DNA from: Actinomycetota bacterium | GTDB lineage: Bacteria; Actinomycetota; Actinomycetes; Actinomycetales; Microbacteriaceae | NCBI GenBank assembly: GCA_016870695.1 | Contig: VGAV01000046.1 | Coordinates: 1 to 11,164 of the forward strand | Reading direction: 5' to 3' | Length of the DNA: 11,164 nucleotides | In this document: one piece after another, positions 1-6,005 of the stretch | Layout: the number at the start of each line of letters is the position of its first letter | Position numbering within the stretch: position 1 is the stretch's first letter | Notes under the pieces: model-generated | The model's input: only the letters and a program-made list of their open reading frames with translations | The model's database searches: none | What the model was told of the DNA's origin: nothing | Position numbers and translations under genes: made by a program

Positions 1-1767
1 GCGAGCAAGAACCTCGGCGAGGTGCCGGGCGTCGTGGTGGCCGCCGCGCTGCTGGTCGACTACGTCCTCACGGTCGCGGTGTCGGTGGCATCCGGAGTCG
101 ACAACATCATCTCGGCCATCCCCGAGTTGAACCCCGCCCGCGTCGAGATCGCGGTCGGGTTCGTCATCCTCATCGTCATCGTCAACCTCCGCGGAGTGCG
201 CGAGGCGTCGTCGGTGTTCGCGATCCCGACCTACCTGTTCATCGGCTCGGTCGCACTGATGATCGTCGTGGGCCTCGGTCGCACTCTGCTCGGCGACGCG
301 CCCGTCGCCTCGAGCGCCGAGTTCGGCGTGGAGGCCGAGTCGCTGACCCAGGTGGCGCTGATCCTGCTCGTGCTCCGCGCGTTCTCGAGCGGCTGCTCCG
401 CGCTGACCGGTGTCGAGGCCGTCTCGAACGGCGTGCCCGCGTTCCGCAAGCCGAAGATCCGCAATGCGCAGACCACGCTCACCCTGATGGGCACCATCGC
501 GATCCTCCTGTTCTCGGGTCTGACCGCGCTCGCGCTCATCGCGAACGTGCACTACGCCGAGAACCCCTGCAACCTCATCGGCTTCGACTGCGCCAACAAC
601 CCGCAGCCGAGCCTCATGGCGCAGGTCGCGGCGGCCACCTTCGGGTCGGGCAGCATCATGTTCTTCGTCATCCAGGCGGCCACCGCGTGCGTGCTGCTCC
701 TGGCGGCCAACACGGCCTTCAACGGCTTCCCCCTGCTGGGCTCGGTCCTGGCGCGCGACGGGTACGCGCCGAAGGCGCTGAACACGCGCGGCGACCGGCT
801 GGTGTACTCCAACGGGATGGTCATCCTCGGCGTCGTCGCCATCGGCGTGCTGATCGTCTACCAGGCCAACCTCACGACGCTGATCCAGCTGTACATCATC
901 GGTGTGTTCGTCTCCTTCTCGCTCGGGCAGATCGGCATGGTCCGCCACTGGCGCCGGGCGCTCCGCGACATGCAGAAGCTCCCGGAGGAGGCCCGCCGGC
1001 AGCAATCGGCGCAGTACGAGCGCCGTTCGACGATCTCCGGCCTGTGGATCAACTCGGTCGGCGCGAGCCTCACGGTCGTGGTGCTGCTGATCGTCACGGT
1101 GACGAAGTTCGTCCACGGGGCCTGGCTGATCTTCATCGCCATCCCGATCCTCGCCGTCCTCATGATCGGCGTGAACCGGTACTACCGCGACGTCGAGCAC
1201 GAGATCCGCATGGACGACAGCGTGCACTTCGGCTCGTCGGGCGACGTGGCCATCATCCTCGTGAACCGCCTGCAGAAGCCCGTCATGAAGGCGATCGACT
1301 ACGCCCTCGCCGCGAACCACGAGAAGACGCTCGCCGTCCATGTGGCGATCACGGAGGAGGAGTCGACGGCGTTGCAGAAGGACTGGGCCGCGCGCGACAT
1401 GCCCATTCCGCTCGTCATCATCGAGTCGCCGTACCGCGCGTACACGTCACCGGTGACCGCCTTCATCAAGAAGTACCGCGAGAAGCACGGCGCCTCGGTC
1501 GTCACCGTCTATCTGCCGCAGTACATCGTGGGCCACTGGTGGGAGTCGATCCTGCACAATCGCCGCTCGCGGCGCCTCGCCCACCAGCTGATGCTGGTGC
1601 ACGGCGTCTCGATCACGCTCGTCCCGTGGCTGCTGGACTCGTCCGAGCTCATCTACGGACGTCGGTCCCGCCCGCTCCCCGGCCAGCAGCGCGGTGGACA
1701 GCCGGTCGCCGAGGTGCCGGCGCATCGTCCGCGGAAGTCCGCCGCGGGCGAGCCACCCACGCCGTAG
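1..1767 (+). CDS. kimA: KimA-type potassium/proton symporter, APC superfamily (5' partial)
   Basis: The reading frame is open from the first base, so the true start lies upstream; 588 residues are visible and, compared with Bacillus KimA as I remember it, roughly 95 N-terminal residues (TM1 and part of TM2) are missing. Such proteins are membrane K+/H+ symporters that import potassium at low external concentration. What shows this: an NLGE-PG segment at residues 4-10; LLVDY at 17-21, where Asp-Tyr matches the K+-site Asp117/Tyr118 of KimA; SGCSALTGVEA around 130-140, where Thr136 and Glu139 match the K+-site Thr230/Glu233; about nine further hydrophobic spans up to residue 395; then a soluble C-terminal domain from about 416 to 550 with the LPQYI and ILHN motifs typical of KimA, and a Pro/Arg-rich tail. 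The family is known to be inhibited by c-di-AMP, but I cannot show that here. A generic amino-acid permease is the less likely alternative. Confidence 0.9.
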   Translation, partial: ASKNLGEVPGVVVAAALLVDYVLTVAVSVASGVDNIISAIPELNPARVEIAVGFVILIVIVNLRGVREASSVFAIPTYLFIGSVALMIVVGLGRTLLGDAPVASSAEFGVEAESLTQVALILLVLRAFSSGCSALTGVEAVSNGVPAFRKPKIRNAQTTLTLMGTIAILLFSGLTALALIANVHYAENPCNLIGFDCANNPQPSLMAQVAAATFGSGSIMFFVIQAATACVLLLAANTAFNGFPLLGSVLARDGYAPKALNTRGDRLVYSNGMVILGVVAIGVLIVYQANLTTLIQLYIIGVFVSFSLGQIGMVRHWRRALRDMQKLPEEARRQQSAQYERRSTISGLWINSVGASLTVVVLLIVTVTKFVHGAWLIFIAIPILAVLMIGVNRYYRDVEHEIRMDDSVHFGSSGDVAIILVNRLQKPVMKAIDYALAANHEKTLAVHVAITEEESTALQKDWAARDMPIPLVIIESPYRAYTSPVTAFIKKYREKHGASVVTVYLPQYIVGHWWESILHNRRSRRLAHQLMLVHGVSITLVPWLLDSSELIYGRRSRPLPGQQRGGQPVAEVPAHRPRKSAAGEPPTP

Positions 1768-1775
1768 GACTCGAG

Positions 1776-1804
1776 GATGCCCCCGCCCCGCCGGCGGGGG
1801 CATC
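1776..1804 (+). terminator. Strong hairpin after the kimA-like gene, probable terminator
   Basis: A perfect 12-bp inverted repeat (arms 1776-1787 and 1793-1804, five-base loop CCGCC) begins nine bases after the kimA stop. There is no T-tract after it, which is common for actinobacterial terminators. It would end the kimA transcript before the next gene. The lack of a U-run means termination efficiency is inferred, not shown. Confidence 0.6.
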
Positions 1805-1817
1805 GCTGCGTGCACAC

Positions 1818-1918
1818 GAGCCGCCGCACGGGGATGTGCGCAGGAACCGGCGGGGGCGCATGAGCCGCCCCCACGGGCGTGCCCACCGGAGCCGGCGCAC
1901 GGGTGATGCGCAGGCCGG
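1818..1918. repeat. Iterated imperfect direct repeat in the kimA downstream gap
   Basis: A 33-base segment (1818-1850) recurs as a 30-base segment (1889-1918) with one substitution and three small indels. The first half, of the form GAGCCG-(C/G)C-n-CACGGG, appears a third time at 1862-1877. The three copies start at 1818, 1862 and 1889, all on the same strand, in non-coding DNA. Function is unknown; it may be a regulator-binding array for the gene at 1966 or decayed duplicated sequence. Confidence 0.5.
1852..1872 (+). other. Second GC-rich hairpin between kimA and the acidic protein gene
   Basis: GGGGGCG at 1852-1858 pairs with CGCCCCC at 1866-1872 across a seven-base loop. It lies within the repeated region and 48 bp downstream of the stronger hairpin. 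It may be a back-up terminator stem or an incidental product of high GC content. Confidence 0.3.
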
Positions 1919-1925
1919 TTCGTGC

Positions 1926-1931
1926 GACAAT
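1926..1931 (+). promoter_or_regulatory. Possible -10 element for the acidic protein gene
   Basis: GACAAT at 1926-1931 matches four of six bases of the TATAAT consensus and stands out in GC-rich surroundings 35 bp before the ATG at 1966. No convincing -35 hexamer is seen at the proper distance (about 1903-1908), so this is only a suggestion. Confidence 0.25.
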
Positions 1932-1965
1932 GCATCGCTGCACCCGAACACCGAAGGACCCCCCG

Positions 1966-2343
1966 ATGCCATTTCACAGCAAGCGCACGCTCGAGCATTG
2001 GATCGCCGAATTCATCGACGCGCGCAGTGGCGGCGAGGACATCCGCGTCGCCGTGCAGGACGGCGAGGACGGACAGGACACCGGCCTGGTGGTGGTCCCC
2101 CTCGAGAACGCCCCCAACACCGTCTGGATCGAGCCGCGCGCCACGGGCGACGACCTCACCTGGCACGTGCTTATCGAGCCGTCGACCGAGACGCTGGAAC
2201 TCACGAGCTTCGAGCTGAACGGGCTCACGCACGAACTGCAGATCGCGGCCGAGGTGTGCGCGTTCCTGCAGGAGAAGTCGCTCGGTCACTTCGAGCCCGC
2301 GGCATCGCCGGAGTCGTCGCCCGAGGCGTCCCCCGCCGGCTGA
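1966..2343 (+). CDS. Acidic protein of unknown function, 125 residues
   Basis: I do not recognise a family. The ATG at 1966 is chosen because GAAGGA at 1953-1958 lies seven bases before it; in-frame starts farther upstream at 1879 and 1930 have no comparable site and would add an Arg-rich stretch unlike the rest. The protein is rich in Glu and Asp, with no membrane span or signal peptide, so it is probably cytosolic. It starts with a helical-looking segment (residues 1-25, with HWIAEFIDAR), continues with alternating hydrophobic residues suggesting strands (residues 25-85), then a helix containing AAEVCAFLQEK, and ends in a low-complexity Ser/Pro/Glu tail (about 110-125). Codon use resembles its neighbours. 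It is separated from kimA by a hairpin and converges on the oxidoreductase gene, so it is probably a single-gene transcript. Reality of the gene is fairly sure; function is open. Confidence 0.75.
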   Translation: MPFHSKRTLEHWIAEFIDARSGGEDIRVAVQDGEDGQDTGLVVVPLENAPNTVWIEPRATGDDLTWHVLIEPSTETLELTSFELNGLTHELQIAAEVCAFLQEKSLGHFEPAASPESSPEASPAG

Positions 2344-2414
2344 GCCGCGGATCAGGCGGCCCAGCCGGGGTCGCTGCGTTGACGTGCGCACGGTGGCTCC
2401 GGTGAACGGTGCAC

Positions 2415-3344
2415 TCACGGGAGGACGACGACCTTCCCCGCGATGCGGCCCGCGGCGGCTTCGGCGTGGAGCGCCGGCAGGTCGGTGAGCGCGATGCGCC
2501 GACCGACCTCGACCGTGAGACTCCCGTCGTCGACGAGGGAGACGAGCTCGGACAGACGCTCGCGATTCGGCAGAACGAAGACGGTCGCCGCACGCACTCC
2601 GCGGGAGTCGTCGCCGGGAGTGGCGATGAAGGCCGTGGTGCTGACGACGGCGCCGCCGTCACGCACCGCGGCGACGTACGACGCGAACTGATCGGGATCG
2701 AGGGGGGCCAGATTCAGGAGCACGTCGACCTGCGCGTCGAGGGCCGTCAGGAGGTCCGTCTCGGTGTGGTCGATGATCTCGTCGGCTCCGGCGTCACGGA
2801 CGGCGTCCCTGCTGCGGGGACTGGCCGTCGCGATGACGTGGTTGCCGGCGCGCTTCGCGAGCTGAATCGCGTACTTGCCGACGACGCCGCCCGCACCGAC
2901 GATGAGGACCCGCTGGCCGGCTTCGAGCCGACCCTCGTCGAAGAGCGCCTGCCAGGCGGTCAGAGCGACCGACGGCAGAGCGGCCGCGTCGGCGAGAGGG
3001 ATCGTCGTCGGGGCGGCGACGACGGCGTCGGCGAGAGCCAGCACGTACTCGGCGGCGCCCCCGTCACGCACCATGGGCAGGAAGGCGACGATCGCATCGC
3101 CGACGGCGAGCCCGTCGACGCCCTCACCCACCGCATCGATCGTGCCAGAGACGTCGTAGCCCGGAATGTGCGGAAGTTCGACCGGAATCGGGATCGTCCC
3201 GCCTCTCATGCCGGCGTCGGCCGCGTTGTACGCGGACGCGGCAACGCGCACCCGCACCTGCCCTGCCGCCGGAACGGGCCTCTCGACGTCGCGGTAGTGG
3301 AGGACCTCGGGTCCGCCGATCTCGGAGTACTGCACTGCCTTCAT
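2415..3344 (-). CDS. Zinc-free MDR family NADP-dependent oxidoreductase (quinone reductase-like)
   Basis: A 309-residue protein of the medium-chain dehydrogenase/reductase superfamily, close in layout to NADPH:quinone oxidoreductases. It should be a soluble enzyme reducing quinones or reactive alkenals with NAD(P)H; the exact substrate cannot be read from sequence. The N-terminal GroES-like domain starts with MKAVQY and GGPEVL (residues 1-15) and contains the HIPGYDVSG segment at 59-67. The nucleotide-binding Rossmann loop is GAGGVVG at 150-156, followed by KYAIQLAK, and a second strand leads to TAS at 173-175. There are no cysteines, so neither the catalytic nor the structural zinc site is present. 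The ATG at 3344 is preferred over an in-frame ATG at 3371: it fits the family N-terminus, has AAAGG nine bases upstream, and the longer start would run into an operator palindrome. It is divergent from a MarR regulator that probably represses it. Confidence 0.88.
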   Translation of the reverse strand: MKAVQYSEIGGPEVLHYRDVERPVPAAGQVRVRVAASAYNAADAGMRGGTIPIPVELPHIPGYDVSGTIDAVGEGVDGLAVGDAIVAFLPMVRDGGAAEYVLALADAVVAAPTTIPLADAAALPSVALTAWQALFDEGRLEAGQRVLIVGAGGVVGKYAIQLAKRAGNHVIATASPRSRDAVRDAGADEIIDHTETDLLTALDAQVDVLLNLAPLDPDQFASYVAAVRDGGAVVSTTAFIATPGDDSRGVRAATVFVLPNRERLSELVSLVDDGSLTVEVGRRIALTDLPALHAEAAAGRIAGKVVVLP

Positions 3345-3362
3345 GGTCTCGCCTTTCGTTAT

Positions 3363-3380
3363 TGCTTCCAATTCGAAGCA
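3363..3380. promoter_or_regulatory. Operator palindrome 1 (probable MarR site)
   Basis: TGCTTCCAATTCGAAGCA, with TGCTTC/GAAGCA arms, is identical at 16 of 18 positions to the palindrome at 3400-3417. It lies 18 bp upstream of the oxidoreductase ATG, probably in its leader or at its transcription start, where bound repressor would block transcription. Confidence 0.65.
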
Positions 3381-3391
3381 TCTGAGGCGAA

Positions 3392-3418
3392 GGTATCACT
3401 GCTTCGAACTCGAAGCAA
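3392..3418 (-). promoter_or_regulatory. Possible oxidoreductase promoter
   Basis: On the minus strand, TTGCTT (3418-3413) could be a -35 and GATACC (3397-3392) a -10, with a short 15-bp spacer. Both elements are weak. If real, operator 2 sits between and over them, and operator 1 lies just downstream of the start point. Confidence 0.25.
3400..3417. promoter_or_regulatory. Operator palindrome 2 (probable MarR site)
   Basis: TGCTTCGAACTCGAAGCA has perfect eight-base arms (TGCTTCGA/TCGAAGCA) around a two-base centre. Its centre lies 37 bp from that of operator 1. It overlaps the expected -35 region of the marR promoter, so binding here should give autorepression as well as repression of the oxidoreductase. 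Confidence 0.7.
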
Positions 3419-3422
3419 CTGG

Positions 3423-3428
3423 TAGGGT
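3423..3428 (+). promoter_or_regulatory. -10 element of marR, probable leaderless transcript
   Basis: TAGGGT at 3423-3428 fits the actinobacterial TANNNT form and ends six bases before the ATG at 3435, placing transcription start at or within a base or so of the start codon. The -35 position (about 3400-3405) falls inside operator 2. The only purine-rich stretch, GGAG at 3430-3433, is one base from the ATG and too close to serve as a ribosome binding site. Confidence 0.5.
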
Positions 3429-3434
3429 CGGAGC

Positions 3435-3929
3435 ATGTCCGATGCACCCGCGGCTCTGACGCCGACCCAGCTCAGCGCCTATCTCGCGTTCACGGAGGTG
3501 GGCAGCCTGCTCCGTCCCGCGGTCGAGAAGCAGCTGCGCGACACCGGCGACCTCAGCTACATCCAGTTCCAGCTCCTCGCCCGCCTGGGCGACACCCCTG
3601 ATGGCCGTCTCCGGATGACCGACCTCGCCGACGGCGTCGTCTACAGCCGCAGCGGACTCACCTATCAGGCGCAGCTGCTCGAGCAACGCGGCCTGATCGC
3701 CCGTTCACCGTCGCCGGACGACGAGCGCAGCACCGTCGCCTCGATCACCGACGCCGGTCGCGGCATCCTCCGGACCGTGTTCCCCGGCCACATCGCCACG
3801 GTTCACGGACTCCTCTTCACGCCGCTCGACGACGAGGACGCGGACGACCTCGCGCGCATCCTCGGACACGTCACCGCCCACCTCCGCGCATCCCCGCGGC
3901 GGTCGGCGACCCGTCGCCGCGCGACGTGA
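3435..3929 (+). CDS. MarR family transcriptional regulator
   Basis: A 164-residue winged-helix regulator, normal in length for MarR. Dimerisation helices lie at about 10-38 and 125-152; the winged helix-turn-helix spans about 40-108, with MTDLADGVVYSRSGLTYQAQ (61-80) holding helix-turn-helix and recognition helix, then LLEQRGLIAR and the wing with PDDERST (94-100). The conserved DxR of the MarR wing is present as DDER. There are no cysteines, so a thiol-oxidation switch as in OhrR is excluded; a ligand such as a phenolic or quinone is more likely. It is divergent from the oxidoreductase, sharing a 90-bp control region with two matching palindromes, which points to local repression plus autorepression. 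The C-terminus has a short Arg-rich tail (RRSATRRRAT). Start is at the first ATG, immediately after a -10-like element. Confidence 0.9.
   Translation: MSDAPAALTPTQLSAYLAFTEVGSLLRPAVEKQLRDTGDLSYIQFQLLARLGDTPDGRLRMTDLADGVVYSRSGLTYQAQLLEQRGLIARSPSPDDERSTVASITDAGRGILRTVFPGHIATVHGLLFTPLDDEDADDLARILGHVTAHLRASPRRSATRRRAT
3904..3919 (+). terminator. Possible hairpin at the 3' end of marR
   Basis: CGGCGA (3904-3909) pairs with TCGCCG (3914-3919) around a four-base loop, inside the last codons of marR. No T-run follows. It could help end the marR transcript before the kdp control region, but it may be chance in Arg-rich coding sequence. Confidence 0.25.
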
Positions 3930-3957
3930 CCTGCGTGTCCGCGCGTCGCCCGTGCCG

Positions 3958-4022
3958 CGTAAGGGCACCATATGCGTCCGTCAGGGAGCCGTAGGGAAAG
4001 CGTAAGGGCGCCGCAGCGAAGA
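3958..4022. promoter_or_regulatory. Tandem 11-bp direct repeats, candidate KdpE binding array
   Basis: Nine-base units CGTAAGGGC (3958), CGTCAGGGA (3979), CGTAGGGAA (3990) and CGTAAGGGC (4001) lie in the same orientation; the last three start exactly 11 bp apart and a weaker fifth unit (CGCAGCGAA) follows at 4012. The first is 21 bp before the second. Direct repeats with 11-bp pitch are the known binding pattern of OmpR/PhoB-type response regulators, the class to which KdpE belongs. The array lies 80-144 bp before the first gene of the kdp operon, where an activator would bind. Assignment to KdpE is inference. Confidence 0.55.
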
Positions 4023-4034
4023 CCTCCCCGGGAG

Positions 4035-4040
4035 TTGGAT
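4035..4040 (+). promoter_or_regulatory. Tentative kdp operon -10 element
   Basis: TTGGAT at 4035-4040 matches three TATAAT positions including the final AT. No -35 consensus lies upstream; instead the direct-repeat array ends in that place, as at PhoB-type activated promoters. This would give a leader of about 55 bases before the GTG at 4102. Weak evidence. Confidence 0.22.
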
Positions 4041-4101
4041 CGACAGACGTGCCGCCCCGCGGCGCCCGCCCCGTGCGGACCGTCCCGAACCTGGAGTCGT
4101 C

Positions 4102-4233
4102 GTGCTCGATGTCGTCTTCCTCGCCGCGATCGGCGCGCTCTTCGCGCTGGTCGTCCTCGTCGCCAAGGGGGTGGAGCGGCTGGACTCCCCGCCCTCCGCG
4201 ACCCGTGAGAGCGCCGGGAGGAACCGCCCGTGA
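4102..4233 (+). CDS. Single-span membrane microprotein at the head of the kdp operon
   Basis: A 43-residue ORF starting at GTG 4102, with TGGAG at 4092-4096 five bases before it. Residues 2-21 form one continuous hydrophobic helix (LDVVFLAAIGALFALVVLVA), followed by KGVERLD and a polar Ser/Arg-rich tail, so it should sit in the membrane with the tail probably in the cytosol (positive-inside rule). Its stop overlaps the kdpF ATG (TGATG), which implies translational coupling and co-expression with the pump. I recall similar unnamed small ORFs before kdpF in other actinobacteria but cannot verify this. It may stabilise or regulate KdpFABC, by analogy with KdpF, or affect KdpD. It does not resemble KdpF closely, and the real KdpF follows it. 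The coupling and RBS make a real gene likely; the function is unknown. Confidence 0.7.
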   Translation: MLDVVFLAAIGALFALVVLVAKGVERLDSPPSATRESAGRNRP

Positions 4234-4319
4234 TGGTCATCTCCGTCATCGCCGCGATCCTCGCGATTGCCGCCGTGGCCTACCTCGTCGTCGCGCTCGT
4301 CCGCCCCGAGAAGTTCTGA
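4233..4319 (+). CDS. kdpF: KdpF, small stabilising subunit of the K+ pump
   Basis: A 28-residue protein, the usual size for KdpF, with one transmembrane helix (residues 2-23) and the characteristic ending LVRPEKF. KdpF is known to sit at the KdpA-KdpB interface in lipid and to stabilise the KdpFABC complex. The ATG at 4233 is preceded by GGGAGGA at 4216-4222, ten bases away, and overlaps the stop of the preceding small ORF by one base. The kdpA ATG follows the stop after a single base, and the codons for Glu-Lys of the ending (GAGAAG, 4308-4313) double as the kdpA ribosome binding site. Usually missed by gene callers because of length. Confidence 0.92.
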   Translation: MVISVIAAILAIAAVAYLVVALVRPEKF

Positions 4320-4320
4320 C

Positions 4321-6003
4321 ATGGATGCGGCATCCCTCTGGTCCATCGTCCTGACCAGCCTCACGCTCGTCGCCGCCCTCGCGCTGGTGCACCGCCCGCT
4401 CGGCGACTACATCGCCCGCATCTACACCGGCGAGCGCGACCTCGCCCTGGAGCGGGGCGTCTACCGTCTCATCGGTGTCGACCCGCGAGGCGCGCAGACC
4501 TGGCAGGCCTACCTGCGCTCGGTCCTGCTCTTCTCGGTCGTGGGGGTCGTGTTCGTCTACGCGATCATGCGCCTGCAGCCCCTGCTGCCGTTCTCGCTCG
4601 GCCTGACCGCCCCGGGAGAGGCGCTGTCGTTCAACACCGCCGTCTCGTTCGTCACGAACACCAACTGGCAGTCGTACTCGGGCGAGACCACGCTCGGCTA
4701 CACCGTGCAGTTCCTCGCGCTCACGGTGCAGAACTTCGTCTCCGCCGCGGTGGGCATCGCCATCGCGATCGCCCTGGTTCGGGGCTTCGCGTACCGCCGC
4801 AGCGGCGTCATCGGCAACTTCTGGGTCGACCTCGTCCGCGGCACGTTCCGCCTGCTCCTGCCGTTCGCCGTGGTCATGGCCGTGGTCCTCGTCGCCGGCG
4901 GCGTCAGCCAGAACCTGAACGGATTCACGGATGCCACCACCCTGGCCGGCACGACCCAGTCGCTGCCCGGCGGGCCCGTCGCCTCGCAGGAGGCGATCAA
5001 GATGATCGGCACCAACGGCGGCGGCTTCTTCAACACGAACTCGGCACACCCGTTCGAGAACCCCGCCCCCTGGACGAACCTGCTCTCGATCTTCCTGATG
5101 CTGGCGATCCCGTTCTCGCTGCCCCGCACCTTCGGGCGCATCGTGGGCGACACCCGTCAGGGGTACACGATCCTCGCCGTCATGGCCGTGATCTTCGTGG
5201 CATCCACGTCCCTTCTCACCTGGGCCGAGCTCGCCGGCGCCGGGACCGCGCCGCAGCTGGCCGGCGCCTCGATGGAGGGCAAGGAGGTGCGGTTCGGGAT
5301 CTTCGGCTCCACCCTCTTCGGGTCGACCAGCACGCTGACCTCGACGGGTGCGGTCAACTCGATGCACGACAGCTACACGGCGCTCGGCGGCATGATGCCG
5401 ATGATCAACATGATGCTCGGCGAGGTGGCGCCCGGCGGTGTCGGCTCGGGCCTGTACGGCATGCTGATCCTCGCGATCATCGCCGTCTTCGTCGGCGGGC
5501 TGCTCATCGGCCGGACGCCGGAGTACCTGGGCAAGAAGATCGGTCCGCGCGAGATCAAGCTCGCGAGCCTGTACATTCTCGTCACGCCCACGCTGGTGCT
5601 CGCGGGGACCGCGCTGAGCTTCGCGCTCCCCGGCATCCGGGAGGACGTGGAGTCCACGTCGATCTGGAACCCGGGCGTGCACGGCCTGAGCGAGGTGCTG
5701 TACGCATTCACGTCGGCCGCGAACAACAACGGCTCCGCATTCGCGGGTCTGACCGCGAACACCCCGTGGCTGAACACCGCTCTCGGCGTGGCGATGCTGC
5801 TCGGACGCTTCCTGCCGATCGTGTTCGTGCTCGCCCTGGCCGGCTCGCTCGCCGCGCAGGACGCGGTGCCCGCCACCTCGGGGACCCTGCCGACGCACCG
5901 TCCGCAGTTCGCGGGCCTGCTCGCCGGCGTCGCCGTGATCGTCACGGCTCTCACCTACTTCCCGGTCCTCACCCTGGGACCCCTCGCCGAAGGACTCGTC
6001 TGA
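4321..6003 (+). CDS. kdpA: KdpA, K+-translocating channel-like subunit
   Basis: A 560-residue membrane protein of normal KdpA length (about 557 in E. coli), related to the Trk/Ktr/HKT potassium transporter superfamily. It binds and selects K+ from outside and passes it to KdpB through an intersubunit tunnel. The four pore-loop filters are visible: TNTNWQ at 112-117; GTNGGG at 230-235; TSTG ending at about 343, followed by AVNSMHDS; and [10 protein letters not shown] at 465-474. About ten transmembrane helices are evident. The ATG at 4321 is chosen because it follows kdpF by one base, has GAGAAG at 4308-4313, and gives the expected N-terminus with HRPLGDY near residue 25. It lies in the kdp operon, two bases before kdpB, so subunits are made together. 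No damage or unusual residue was noticed. Confidence 0.98.
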   Translation: MDAASLWSIVLTSLTLVAALALVHRPLGDYIARIYTGERDLALERGVYRLIGVDPRGAQTWQAYLRSVLLFSVVGVVFVYAIMRLQPLLPFSLGLTAPGEALSFNTAVSFVTNTNWQSYSGETTLGYTVQFLALTVQNFVSAAVGIAIAIALVRGFAYRRSGVIGNFWVDLVRGTFRLLLPFAVVMAVVLVAGGVSQNLNGFTDATTLAGTTQSLPGGPVASQEAIKMIGTNGGGFFNTNSAHPFENPAPWTNLLSIFLMLAIPFSLPRTFGRIVGDTRQGYTILAVMAVIFVASTSLLTWAELAGAGTAPQLAGASMEGKEVRFGIFGSTLFGSTSTLTSTGAVNSMHDSYTALGGMMPMINMMLGEVAPGGVGSGLYGMLILAIIAVFVGGLLIGRTPEYLGKKIGPREIKLASLYILVTPTLVLAGTALSFALPGIREDVESTSIWNPGVHGLSEVLYAFTSAANNNGSAFAGLTANTPWLNTALGVAMLLGRFLPIVFVLALAGSLAAQDAVPATSGTLPTHRPQFAGLLAGVAVIVTALTYFPVLTLGPLAEGLV

Positions 6004-6005
6004 CC

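Noticed and set aside
687..2405. A 572-residue plus-strand open frame spanning the kimA end, the gap and the acidic protein gene
   Set aside because: Arg/Pro/His-rich shadow frame that overlaps two better supported genes and has no ribosome binding site or domain.
2344..2414. Terminator between the convergent acidic protein and oxidoreductase genes
   Set aside because: Only a short palindrome (CGTGCGCACG) is visible in the 71-bp gap; there is no convincing stem-loop.
1447..2418. A 323-residue minus-strand open frame across the kimA 3' end
   Set aside because: Crosses the strong hairpin and two plus-strand genes, with no family-like features.
3345..3371. Alternative start of the oxidoreductase at ATG 3371
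   Set aside because: It would add nine residues not typical of the family and place the start inside operator 1; ATG 3344 has a good ribosome binding site.
3435..3929. OhrR-type peroxide-sensing MarR
   Set aside because: The protein has no cysteine, so the thiol switch is impossible.
3930..4101. A c-di-AMP (ydaO-type) riboswitch before the kdp operon
   Set aside because: No recognisable conserved core or multi-stem architecture could be seen by eye; the direct repeats explain the visible structure better. A covariance-model search (Infernal with the ydaO family) would settle it.
4246..5898. A 550-residue open frame on the minus strand opposite kdpA
   Set aside because: Composition is Arg/Gly/Glu/His-rich with no recognisable domain, as expected for an antisense shadow of a GC-rich gene; kdpA on the plus strand is unambiguous.
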